This document shows positions 1 through 9,965 of a stretch of DNA of 64,000 nt, piece after piece. The notes under the pieces were generated by a model. It ran no database searches. It saw only the letters and a list, made by a program, of their open reading frames with translations, and was not told where the DNA came from. The stretch spans positions 92,501 to 156,500 of the forward strand of contig CAMXCT020001380.1 of assembly GCA_947184155.2 (NCBI GenBank), read 5' to 3'. The position numbers were made by a program, and so were the translations under genes. The stretch is from Cladocopium goreaui. Its lineage: Eukaryota; Sar; Dinophyceae; Suessiales; Symbiodiniaceae. The number at the start of each line of letters is the position of its first letter. Position 1 is the stretch's first letter.

Positions 1-60
1 AGGTACCTACCATATATAAAGCCTATGTCAGCGCCAATAAATGGGGGTTTACATTCACAT
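1..60. repeat. Family D fragment at the window edge
   Basis: ACCATATATAAAGCCTATG matches the inner end of the family D copy at 30544-30689. It is cut by the window start. Confidence 0.5.
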
Positions 61-273
61 CCCCTATTTGTTGTTCCCCATGTTTTGAAGAAAATGCGCA
101 TCTCAGATCGTTCCGTCTTCGACGGCCGTGGAATGACGAGAAGTTCATCACCCATGAGCCCATGGATGATTTGAGATCTATGAGATCCATGAGAACCCAC
201 AGCTTTTGCATCTAAGCCCATCATTCCCATAGCTGCTATAAATATCAGTTGGTTTATAAACCCTATCGTTACT

Positions 274-416
274 GCAATGTGGGGCCCCATAATTCGCCCA
301 TAATTCAGCTCACAACTAGCTTGCCTATGGTTTGTAGTAGATATAACTATAGTTAGATGGGAGTTTAAATCATAACATACACCAACAAACATATCTGGGG
401 GCCCCGGGGGCCACAT
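274..416. repeat. Family E MITE, reverse orientation
   Basis: Starts CAATGTGGGGCCCC and ends GGGGGCCCCGGGGGCCACAT. The interior (TATAACTATAGTTAGATGGG) is the reverse complement of that at 29265-29385 and 30105-30246. Confidence 0.6.
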
Positions 417-721
417 TTTTGGTTCATAAACCCATTTTTTGGGGGAACTCTAGGATATATCTATCATACAGCCAACAGTTATTGGAGCTAATGAATCCTC
501 TCATTGAATCCTTTTTGTATAATATATATATATATAGCCACGGGCCCAGGACTTTCCAGTTAGTGTGGCTGAGTCGGCAGATCCCTGGGAGTAGTTTCAT
601 CCGGTTAGTTTGCCATGGAGTTTGGTCGTTCTGGTCCTCGAAGCGCCTGGCACCCTATTCCTGATGTTCTCTTGGGCGAAGACCGTGCATGCTTGAGTCT
701 GCCATGCTCCATCGCAATGAA

Positions 722-1130
722 GGTGCTTCACACGTTTGGCAACTGAACTTGTTTGTGCAAATTACTGTGTCCATGCCCGGAGTTGGCGATTGACATCTTT
801 GTGGACGGGCAGCGGTTGAGCAGACTACACCAACGCTATACCATGATGGTACCTCAAGTGTTTGATGGCTGGCTGTGCTTGTGCAAATTACTCTGCCCAT
901 GCCCGGGGCTGGCGATTGGCATCTTTGTCGGCTGGCAGCGGTTGAGCAGACTACTTCAACACTGCGCCATGATGGTACTTCAAGTGTTTGGTAGCTGGCC
1001 GTGCTTGTGAAAACTGTGTTGTCAATGCCTAGAGCTGGCTTTTCACATGCTTGGTGCTGAGCCGTGGCTGAGAAGACGTTTTTCAACCTGCTTATGTCGG
1101 TTCTTCAAATGCTTGGAAGCCAACGCCCTC
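722..1130. repeat. ~125-bp minisatellite, about three units
   Basis: The repeated core is CTTGTGCAAATTACTCTGCC, then a GGCGATTGGCATCTTTG block, GCAGCGGTTGAGCAGACTAC and a CAAGTGTTTG block. The third unit is more diverged. Confidence 0.75.
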
Positions 1131-1617
1131 AGTCTGTTGCCACTGCCTGGCCTTTGAGACAGAATTAGCGGCCTGAGACAAGTGGCTTGAGTCGGCCCTG
1201 CAAGCAGTGCTGATCCTTCACACTGCAGGTGCCAATTTCGTGAGGCGCCTGGGTCGCGCAGACTTGTGTTTTTTACCCAGGCAACGAGAGAAGTTTGTGC
1301 AGCATCGCTTTTCTCCTTTTTCTTAGTTCATGCTCCAACCCTGTTTTGCTTCAACCAAGTTGGCATCTAGACAAATGAAGTGCTGACTCCTGGTTAGTTA
1401 ATGGATTGGTGGGCATAGCTGACATATGCTTTGCCTCCCTGTTGGTCTGCAGCCTGCAGAAATACCACGGCCGCGGGTAGGTGCAAACTCACCTACCCCC
1501 TGTGATGTGTGTACAAAGCTGTCTGTTGGACCCTTTGTCTGTGTGATCAGCTCTGCTCACGCCGAGCTATCACTCTCGGGGACACGCCCGAATTGTCCGC
1601 GCTATAATATATATATA
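1131..1617. other. No gene or clear repeat seen
   Basis: Mixed-composition sequence with a short open frame at 1426-1626 that has no support beyond its length. Confidence 0.4.
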
Positions 1618-1732
1618 TCTGGGTAAATTATTATATTTCACTAACCTGAATTAAGGCCATGTGGGGATGATTCCTCTTATTAACCATGATTCCAGTGAGG
1701 TCGCAGTGAGGTCGTGATCAAATTTACCAAGA
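1618..1732. mobile_element. Family C MITE
   Basis: Imperfect terminal inverted repeats TCTGGGTAAATTAT and AAATTTACCAAGA. The inner blocks CCTGAATTAAGGCCATGTGG and a CAGTGAGGTCGCAGTGAGG block recur at 23103-23218. Confidence 0.7.
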
Positions 1733-1943
1733 TATGTATATATAATTATATATATATCCCTCTCTCTCTCTTTTATCTGATATGTGGCTCCTGGTTGTCT
1801 AGTATTGATTATCCAATAATGACTACTGTATATCTTTTTCTCAGTGAAATCCAGCAGCCAAAAAAAGATCCATCGCTGTGGCGTCCTAACCTCGCCGGCG
1901 TGCTGGAAGAAACTGCGAATGGCGTCCTCGGCGGCGGCACAGC

Positions 1944-2114
1944 TACCCTTTGGTAAACCAACAGATAGCTATGGAAATCACCATGTTATATAGGTAAACC
2001 AACTATAAATCACCAACAGTTCATCCATTTTCCATAGCTATGTTAGTTTGATAGGTAAATCATCGAACTAAAAAAAGAAAAGTTTCCTTTGCTATGTCAG
2101 TTTACTGGAGGGTA
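1944..2114. mobile_element. Family A MITE, degenerate or composite
   Basis: Begins TACCCTTTGGTAAACCAACA and ends TTTACTGGAGGGTA, with two internal family A-like halves. Longer than the usual 105-120 bp, so probably two overlapping copies. Confidence 0.6.
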
Positions 2115-2379
2115 AGGTTAAAATCCGCCCACACCGCTTTGGCGGTGAAGGCGTGCTTATTGGGGGGCAAAACAGCAACACTAAATGCTCAATGACATTT
2201 GTTAATATAGCAGTCGCTATATCAGCTTTAGCTGGGGGGGGGCCCAAAAACGATTTCGCACCGAGACCAGAATACGGTGGTGTTTTCGACATTTTTCGAG
2301 GATTTTTGGGTGTCTGAGCGCAAGAGGGTATTGAAATGGAATTTTGGGTCATTTTGGTAGCTTTCCGGCAATGGAAAAA

Positions 2380-2880
2380 CGGCCAAAAATGAAAAAAACA
2401 TTGTACATAGCAAGATTTTGCAGGGTTTTTGGATGCCAGAGCATTGAAAACACTGCAAAAACAAGTGTTTTGGACTGACGTTATAGCAAAAAACGTGTAA
2501 ATTACCGTATGCTTGACTGGAAACATTACAAAAACACTGTCAAAAGCAATGTTTTGGAAGGATTTACTGCCTTTATGGCAAAAAACGTGTAAATTACCGT
2601 CTGTTTGACTGGAAACATTGGAAAAACACTGTCAAAAACAATGTTTTGGAAGGATTTCTTTTATATATGTTGGAGTTGGCTACCGGCATTGGAACATGGA
2701 AAAATTGAAGAAAACACTGTAAATAGCGGTATTTTCAACGGTTGGGGAGATAAGGGAATTGGAAGCATTGTCGAACATGATGTTTTCGACCGGTTTTATG
2801 GCGACAAAAGTGTAAAGTACCGTGCTTTGAAGGAAACCATTGCAAAAACATGGAAACACATTCAAAGAACACGGGATTTG
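2380..2880. repeat. Degenerate ~97-bp minisatellite
   Basis: Units share AAAACACTGTCAAAA, a TGTTTTGGAAGGATTT block and AAACGTGTAAATTACCGT. Two central units (about 2483-2670) are close copies and the outer ones are worn. Confidence 0.65.
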
Positions 2881-2929
2881 GGGGACTATCTAGGCGTCGT
2901 TGTCTAGCTATTTGAAATTCCGCAGCTTG

Positions 2930-3290
2930 GAGAGCCTCCAAGGGAGGGAAAAGTGAAAATTCCATAGCTTGGGAAGCTGTCACGGCGGGGAAAAGTGAAA
3001 ATTCCCTTGGGAAGCTTGGGAAGCCCTAGCCACGGGGGGGAAAAGTGAAAATTCCCTAGCTTGGGGAGCCCCCACGGGGGGGAAAAGTGAAAATTCCCTG
3101 GTTGGGGAGCCCCCACGGGGGGGAAAAGTGAAAATTCCCTAGCTTGGGGAGCCCCCACGGGGGGGAAAAGTGAAAATTCCCTAGCTTGGGGAGCCCCCAC
3201 GGGGGGGAAAAGTAGCTTGGGGAGCCCCCACGGGGGGAAAAGTGAAAATTCTTAGCTTGGGGAGCCCCCACGGGGGAAAACCACCGTTAG
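2930..3290. repeat. ~45-bp minisatellite, about eight units
   Basis: The unit contains GGGGAAAAGTGAAAATTCCC, TAGCTTGGGGAGCCCCCACG and a G run. GGGGAGCCCCC is self-complementary. Open frames across it are by-products of the repeat. Confidence 0.85.
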
Positions 3291-3627
3291 CCCCTCTCAC
3301 GGACCGAAATAAACCTGCGGTGTGGGCGGCCACCCCACGCGAAGCGGGGTGAATATTATTCCATCCACATGGCGGAAAAATATGGAATAAATTAGGTACA
3401 TGGTCTTTATACGGCCGTTTTTTTGGTTTGTACATGTTGACCTCTTTAGGGTTTTAATCCTGGAATTCCAATATGACTTATAGTTCGTGAAATGTGCTGT
3501 TTTATCAGTAATTCCATGTTAATCCCTCTTCAGACAAACCCAAATAGCCCAGTCTGTAGGTTAAATATCCCGGCCTCTATCCCCCAGTGTGTTGTTGTTT
3601 GAATCCCCAAAGTTTCCATCACCCAAA

Positions 3628-3750
3628 TACCCTCTGGTAATGACTGTTACAGTTTGCTATTGAAAATGGCCCAGTCGAAATACAGTAGTTGATTTACCCA
3701 TCAAAAGCATGGTGATTTTCCACAGTTATGTGGCTGTTTACCAGAGGATA
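3628..3750. mobile_element. Family A MITE
   Basis: TACCCTCTGGTAATGACTG at one end and GTTTACCAGAGGATA at the other. Confidence 0.75.
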
Positions 3751-5900
3751 TACCTGGTTGTTTCGATATCCCATAGAGCCAAAGTCTCGTTGCCGAATCA
3801 CACGGGCGTTTGCTGGTGAAAAAATACCAGTCAAACACAGAAAAGGGATATCCCCACCTCAGGGTTTCAATACTAATTCATGGTCCAGCTGGAAGATTTG
3901 AAGGTACCCCCACCACTTGTCGGAAACCTCCATTAATATGTTTTTTTCTTTGTAATCCCATTATCATCCCATTCAATCACCCTTAACTCACCGTCAACTC
4001 ACCACTAACTCACCATTTTAAAGCGCCTCAGTGGTCCATATGGGGACGCCAGAGAAGAAGACGTCATCACCCGCGCGCCCTGCATGCAGGGCGCTGAAAG
4101 GGACAACGACAAGGTCAAGACTGGAAGGAAATGGATGTTTTTTTACATGCAAAAAAAACAAAAGTGGTTTTTAAACTGTAAGGAAATGAATTTTTGCCAG
4201 ACAACATCAGCAGGCTACAATTTTTGCGAGTGTACTTGAAATGTGTATAAAGGAATGTAAGATGGTTTTGCAAAAGGGATTTAAAAAAAAAAAATGCGTG
4301 GAAACATGTCGTATTCTCAATGTTTGTGCTGCATCAAAATGGCAGTTCGGCACATACTATCACATAGAAACATATCATCAAAATCATCAAAGTGGCAACA
4401 AGGTTGGAGCAACCGTGAACTCGTCATTGTAAAGTAACATAAAGTAACGATTGTTACTGCAACCGTTTTCGACCAGTATTAACCATGTAGCAACCACTAT
4501 TAACAAAAAATCATTAACCATTCATAACCACTATAGAGGTATATTATAGAATCATAAACCGTGTCGCTGACGATATTGCATCATAAGCCCTATGTTTTGT
4601 TGTTTGAATTCCCCATTGCACCAGCTGCTGGATATTGATCCCAAGATTTGATGGTTTTCCCCATCATCAATGAGTGATTCCTCCAACCATGTCACACTAT
4701 TGCAGATATCTATGTTTATTTATATATATATACAGTATATATATATATATGCAATTCCTCCAGCCCATGATGACACCGTTGCGGGTGAGCTCTCGTCCCG
4801 TCACCTCCAACCGCCTTGGAAAATCGCCCCGCCTTCACGACGCCTCGCCGTGACCTGCTTGGACTTCTTCTCGACCCGGGAGGAACTCACTGCCTCCACG
4901 GGAATAATGTCCTTTTAGGCTGCCATAAGTCGGGCTGCCATACCATGTACCATTGTACCATCCAGCTGAATCATGGTACAATTGTGGATGATCGGGATGG
5001 CAGAAGTGTACATTCTGAATGTACCATATCAATCCATATCACAATCATGTCCTTTTGTAAAACAAATAGAGGGGCCGGGAGCTGGTTAATCCCATCATCA
5101 TTTACCTATTGTTACAGGGGCTTGTGGAAAAAAACATCTATTAATCAACCAGGCCGGGAAAAGGACATCTATGGTTGAATTTTTGGTTATACTGTGACTG
5201 TAACCCACAAACATTGGAGATGTTGGCCACTAGAACTCTGGTTTTGACAAACTTTTGTGTTATACTGGGACAACTAGTCAGTGAATGAGGTTCTTTGGGA
5301 GTAATGTCAACCCCGGATGAGACTAAACCATGGTTTATTAATTGTGGGGGTACCCTCCAAATAGTCACAATATGATACAGAAATGGTACCCCCCCAATTT
5401 TTCACAGCCGCTTACGGGGTTTATTAATCCAGGGTTGACATTATTTAATAAGGGAACATTCAGGAACATGATGATAAAGTATGGGATTTGGGGGTAGTCC
5501 ATTTTCAGACAAACCCTCTTTTTGGAGTGAAACATGACGGATATTTTTGGCACAGATGTTCTGTCATTATATGATGAAGATATTTAATGGAAAAAATGTT
5601 TCTGCTTTATTGTTTTTCGTTGCATAAATACATCTAAATGTGCACATACATTAAATACATATCCTTGTTCATTCGTTCTGCAGCTGTTGAAGAGAATTCG
5701 TGCTGACATGCAAAATGAGAAAACTGTACAAGGACTCAAGCGCCATGCATGAATTTCGTTTCCTTATTCACCCGAATCCATTCAGTTCCTTTCCAGCAGC
5801 CACAAGAAGGTGAGTGACATGAGGGTGCGTGAATATCCTGCCAAGCTCGAGTACTAGTTTCAATTTGGGGTGACTTGGAGCTGAGACTGGCAGGGATATG
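3751..5900. other. No gene seen; short inverted and AT-rich repeats
   Basis: Contains a TA-rich patch at 4718-4755 and a small inverted repeat near 4940-4990 built of TACCATGTACCATTGTACCA and CATGGTACAATTG. Two divergent GGGGGTACCC-like halves lie near 5345-5395 (family F/G related), and TTTTCAGACAAACCC is at about 5502-5515. No exon is convincing. Confidence 0.45.
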
Positions 5901-5925
5901 TCTTTTCATATGAACCCAGGCAATG

Positions 5926-6400
5926 TCAATGGTAGCGTAGCATCAAGGGCCTGTCAAAAGTTACTTGAGAAAGTCCATAGTGTAGCATCAAGAACCTGTC
6001 AGAAGTTACTTGAGCAAGTCCATAGCATAGCATCAAGAGCGCGTCAGAAGTTACTTGAGAAAGTCTATAGCGTTGCATCATGAGCGCGTCAAAAGTTTCT
6101 TGAGAAAGTCTATAGCGTAGCATCAAGAGCGTGTCAAAAGTTACTTGAGAAAGTCTATAGCGTAGCATCAAGAGCGTGTCAGAAGTTACCTGAGAACGTC
6201 CATAGCGTAGCATCAAGAGCGTGTCGGAAGTAACTTGAGAAAGTCCATAGCGTAGCATCAAGAGCGTGTCAGAAGTTACCTGAGAATGTCCATGGCGTAG
6301 CATCAAGAGCGTGTCGGAAGTAACTTGAGAAAGTCCATAGCGTAGCATCAAGAGCGTGTCAGAAGTTACCTGAGAACGTCCATAGCGTAGCATCAAGAGC
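5926..6400. repeat. 45-bp minisatellite, about ten units
   Basis: The unit is CGTAGCATCAAGAGCGTGTC, then an AGAAGTTACCTGAGAA block and GTCCATAG. The period is exactly 15 codons, so the minus strand is open for 171 codons (repeat MLRYGLSQVTSDTLL). Probably a tandem repeat without coding role, though coding cannot be excluded. Confidence 0.85.
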
Positions 6401-6866
6401 ATGTTGAAGCGCAGGCGAAAGAACATTCTCAGCCCCTCCACCCCACCCCACCCTACTCCACTTGTGCAAAACGCAGCATCATATCAATTGCATCAACAAA
6501 CCACCGGGTCGAAATCTTGTCGCAAAAATCCACAAAATAGAAAACGTGCACGCCTACACATGCGGTTTTCGATCCACTGGCATAAATATTTATAGTTACA
6601 CTATTGTGAATATATATATATATACATGTCTAAATATGTGTGTATGTATATATATATATATACACATAGCACATAGTTTATATTCATGCATATAATTATT
6701 GATTTACATGCATGGTATCCTTGCATTTGCATGCATTTGGGGAGGTCACTATTTGAATTCGTAAATAACATGCCTGTATGCCTGCAAAAGGCATGCCAAC
6801 ATGCGTTCGTAGTATCAAGTAGTTCTATGTTGTTGGGTTGTTATCCTTGCATTTTGGTTATTTAAA

Positions 6867-6964
6867 CTGCCTGGTGGTTTCAAACCCTCTGAAAAATATT
6901 AGTCAGTTGGGGTTACTATTCCCAATATATGGAAAAATAAAAAACGTTCCAAACCACCAACCAG
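6867..6964. mobile_element. Family B MITE
   Basis: Ends CTGCCTGGTGGTTT and AAACCACCAACCAG, flanked on both sides by TAAA. Confidence 0.8.
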
Positions 6965-7092
6965 TAAAATCAAATTAAAATGTTCTCCGAGCAATGTGAT
7001 CTACCGTGATCTACCTTTGGTCGTCCAGAATTCGCGATGCCTAAAATGATTTCCCAATGTATGGATCTTTCGCCATTTCGCCTAAAACGCTG

Positions 7093-7282
7093 TACCCTCT
7101 GGTTATGACTAACAGTTTGCTATGGAAAATCACCATCTTTAAGTTCGGTAAATCAACTATATATAAATGGTCCCTTTTCTATAGCAAACTGTAACAAATG
7201 GCCCATGGAAATAGATGCTTTGCCGTTCTTAATAGCATGGTGGATCTTTCCATAGCAAACTGTTAGTCATAACCAGATGGTA
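7093..7282. mobile_element. Family A MITE, long composite
   Basis: Starts TACCCTCTGGTTATGACTAA and ends TTAGTCATAACCAGATGGTA. It is 190 bp with extra internal family A halves, as if one copy expanded or nested in another. Confidence 0.75.
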
Positions 7283-7305
7283 ATCACAAATGAATAACTG
7301 AATAA

Positions 7306-7421
7306 CTGCTTGGTGGTGCAATTTCACCATCTGGAAAAATGATGGAGTTCGTCAATGGGAAGGATGACATCCCATATATTTATTATGGAAAATAAAAGCC
7401 ATGTTTGAAACCACCAACTAG
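7306..7421. mobile_element. Family B MITE
   Basis: Starts CTGCTTGGTGGTGCAA and ends GAAACCACCAACTAG, flanked by ATAA on both sides. Confidence 0.8.
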
Positions 7422-7604
7422 ATAAATGTGAAATGATCCTAAATGATATTCAAACCACCAGAGAAACAGGTCAAAATACGACAAGTCTTTTTGACTTGGG
7501 AGGATACTGCAAATCACATAATTTCTTATTGCAGAACTCAATGAGCAGCGTTCAAAACCCTTTTTATCGGTCCTTGCTGATTGGTTGATTTGGAATCCCT
7601 AATC

Positions 7605-7745
7605 GATTGTGATGTTCCCCATTGATTAGTATAATCCCCGAACTAATCATCAATCATCATTTATCAGTTATATCCACTTATATTACTTATATTTAGATGG
7701 GTTTTTTACAACCCCTAGGAAAAATCACGAAAAACACATCAACAT
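7605..7745. repeat. Family I repeat, copy 1
   Basis: Shares ATAATCCCCGAACTAATCAT, the TATCAGTTATATCCACTTAT region and a GATGGGTTTTTTACAACCCC region with 59232-59362. Confidence 0.65.
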
Positions 7746-7961
7746 TCACCAAGCGGGGCTGGAAATTGCAGCAACTGATCAAATCATGGCCAATCAGCCA
7801 GATACCCTGCAGAAAAATAAATTCCTAGCTGGTGAACGTAGATAATCGCATTGATACCCTGCAAGACTAAAGGATTACTGGTTGGTGGTTTTAACCATCT
7901 TTAAAAATATTAGTCAATGGGAAGGATTATTCCATATATTGTGGAAAATAAAAAGTGTTGT

Positions 7962-8528
7962 CCGCAACCTTAACGTTCGCCCAGACTCAGGATTGTGACA
8001 TAACAGAACAATGTGTTGCTTGGGGAAATAACATCAACTTTATCTTCATGAGGGATCAAAATTGGCCACCCCCTATGAACAATACGTCGATTGGGATAAT
8101 AACATCAACTTTATCTTCTTGAGGGATTGAAATTTGCCACCCCCTATGACCAATATGTTGAATGGGGTAATAACATCAACTTTATCTTCATGAGGGATCA
8201 ACATTTGCCACCCCCTCTGAACAATACGTTCATTGGGATAATAACATCAACTTTATCTTCATGAGGGATTGAAATTTGCCACCCCCTATGACCAATATGT
8301 TGAATGGGGTAATAACATCAACTTTATCTTCATGAGGGATCAACATTCGCCACCCCCTCTGAACAATACGTTCATTGGGATAATAACATCAACTTTATCT
8401 TCATGAGGGAATAAAATTCACCACCCCCTATGACCAATATGTTGAATGAGGTAATAACATCAACTTTATCTTCATGAGGGATCAAAATCAGGAAGGCGGG
8501 ACATCAACTCCGGGCAAACGTCCAGGTT
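7962..8528. mobile_element. Nested element with 21-bp inverted ends and internal satellite
   Basis: The left end CCGCAACCTTAACGTTCGCCC matches the reverse complement of the right end (CTGCAACCTGGACGTTTGCCC) at all but four positions. AAAAGTGTT and AAAATGTTT beside the ends may be a worn 8-9-bp duplication. The middle is mostly a 71-bp tandem array. No coding capacity. Confidence 0.7.
8009..8487. repeat. 71-bp satellite with a 142-bp higher-order unit
   Basis: Units start at 8009, 8080, 8151, 8222, 8293, 8364 and 8435, exactly 71 bp apart. From 8080 two types alternate: one with CAATACGT and ATTGGGATAATAAC, the other with CAATATGTTGAATG. Each contains ACATCAACTTTATCTTCATG and a CCACCCCCT block. 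Confidence 0.9.
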
Positions 8529-8565
8529 GCAGCGAAAATGTTTGAAACCACCAACCAGATTAGTT

Positions 8566-8830
8566 TCTACCCATCTAAGATTGACCTAGGTAAACCAACA
8601 TAACTATGGTAAATCATCATTTTATAGCTGGCTAATTCAACAAACTTTCTATGGCCATTTTCAACAGCAAACTGTAAACGTTTACCAGAGGGCCCTCCAG
8701 CAAACTAACATAGCTATGGAAAATGACCCATTGATAGATCATTTACTAGTTATAGATGGTGATTTTCCATAGCTATGTTAATTTACCATCTTTAGTAGGT
8801 AAATCAACGAACTAGATGTGCAATTTTCAA
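8566..8830. repeat. Degenerate family A copies
   Basis: TAAACGTTTACCAGAGGG (8674-8692) followed by CAAACTAACATAGCTATGG and further internal family A pieces. At least two overlapping worn copies. Confidence 0.55.
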
Positions 8831-8966
8831 TAGCTATTGCAGCCACTGCTCCGTCCATTGCTTCACCTGCCTTCACTTCCCGTTTTTCAAGGCCCCGCAA
8901 CAAAATCTGCAGGTCCTCAAAACGCGATTTTCAGCGGAACACAAGCTGGGTCACGGTATAATAAGT

Positions 8967-9079
8967 TACCCTCTGGTTATGACTAACATAGCCATGGAAG
9001 CCATGGCCCATAGAAATAGGTGGTTTACCTATTAAAAATGGTGATTTTCCATGGCTATGTTAGTCATAACCAGAGGGTA
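8967..9079. mobile_element. Family A MITE
   Basis: Starts TACCCTCTGGTTATGACTAA and ends TTAGTCATAACCAGAGGGTA. The two ends are perfect inverted copies over about 20 bp. Confidence 0.85.
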
Positions 9080-9204
9080 TGTATTCTAAAAATACGGCCA
9101 GGCGCTGCGTGTTGCCCGGAAAGTTCACATGGCGTTTAAGCATTATCCTTCAACATGCTCAAACACCTGCGCAGGGCCAGTGTTTTGAGATTTCCCAGAC
9201 GACA

Positions 9205-9345
9205 AGCCCTAAACCCTAAATCCTAAACCCAAAAACCCTAAACCCTAAAACCCTAAACCTATATATCATATGACCTATATATCATATGTATACTTAAACC
9301 TTAATGACCTATATATCATATGTATATTTAAACCTTAATGGGGCC
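9205..9345. repeat. Interstitial telomere-like CCCTAAA tract and adjoining repeat
   Basis: CCCTAAACCCTAAATCCTAA and variants run to about 9258. A ~44-bp repeat containing GACCTATATATCATATGTAT follows, about two and a half times. TTTAGGG is the plant-type telomere repeat also found in dinoflagellates. Confidence 0.8.
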
Positions 9346-9360
9346 GTAGTTCCAAAATGA

Positions 9361-9520
9361 ATCGCCCTCAAGGGTTTAGGGTCCAAACCCTTGGTTTTAG
9401 CTGCTAAATCCATCATTCTGGAAGGGTTTAGGGTCCAAAACCTGCATTTTTCCAGGGTTTAGGGTCAAAACCCTTGGTTTTAGCTGCTAAATCCATGAGG
9501 TCAAAACCCTTGGTTTCAGC
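9361..9520. repeat. Short repeats with GGGTTTAGGGTC, opposite orientation
   Basis: GGGTTTAGGGTC occurs at about 9365, 9425 and 9457, alternating with CCCTTGGTTTTAGCTGCTAA. Telomere-like motifs therefore face both ways within 300 bp. Confidence 0.6.
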
Positions 9521-9529
9521 TGTCAACTC

Positions 9530-9965
9530 TAGCCAGGGGCCTCTTGGAGCCAGATTTTGAGACTTTGGAGACCTGCAATTGAAAGCGCCTTCTGGGATCA
9601 TTGGGAAACAGCCGTTTTGGGCCAAATCCTCGCTAGGAGCCTTTTGGAGCCAGATTTTGAGACTTTTGGTGGTCGGCAATGAAAGGTGCCTTCTGGGATC
9701 ATTGGGAAACAGCCGTTTTGGGGCACATCCTGGCTAGGAGCCTTTTGGAGCCAGATTTTGGGACTTTGGTGGCTTGGAGCCCTGCAATTGCACGTGCCTT
9801 CTGGGATCATCGGGAAACAGCCGTATTGGGCCAAATCCTGGCCAGGAGCCTTTTGGAGCCAGATTTTGGGCCTTTGGTGGCTTGCAAGCCGGCAATTAAA
9901 AGTGCCTTCTGGGATCACTAGGAAACAGCCGTTTCGGGCCAAATCCTGGCCGGGAGCCTTTTTGG
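9530..9965. repeat. ~107-bp minisatellite, about four units
   Basis: Each unit has GCCTTCTGGGATCATTGGGA, AACAGCCGTTTTGGGCC and GGAGCCTTTTGGAGCCAGAT. Open frames on both strands follow from the repeat. Confidence 0.85.

Larger units (their letters stand above)
7878..8559. mobile_element. Family B MITE carrying a nested element
   Basis: The left end CTGGTTGGTGGTTTTAACC begins at 7878 and the right end GAAACCACCAACCAG finishes at 8559. Both are flanked by ATTA, so the two ends belong to one insertion. Everything from about 7962 to 8528 is foreign to the family and is a separate nested unit. Confidence 0.8.

Noticed and set aside
2904-3435. Three minus-strand frames with repeats reading GAPQAREFSLFPPV-like
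   Set aside because: Translation of the ~45-bp minisatellite. No start or splice context.
8009-8487. Regular 71-bp repeats considered as a CRISPR array
   Set aside because: The units are contiguous with no unique spacers, and the setting is eukaryotic.
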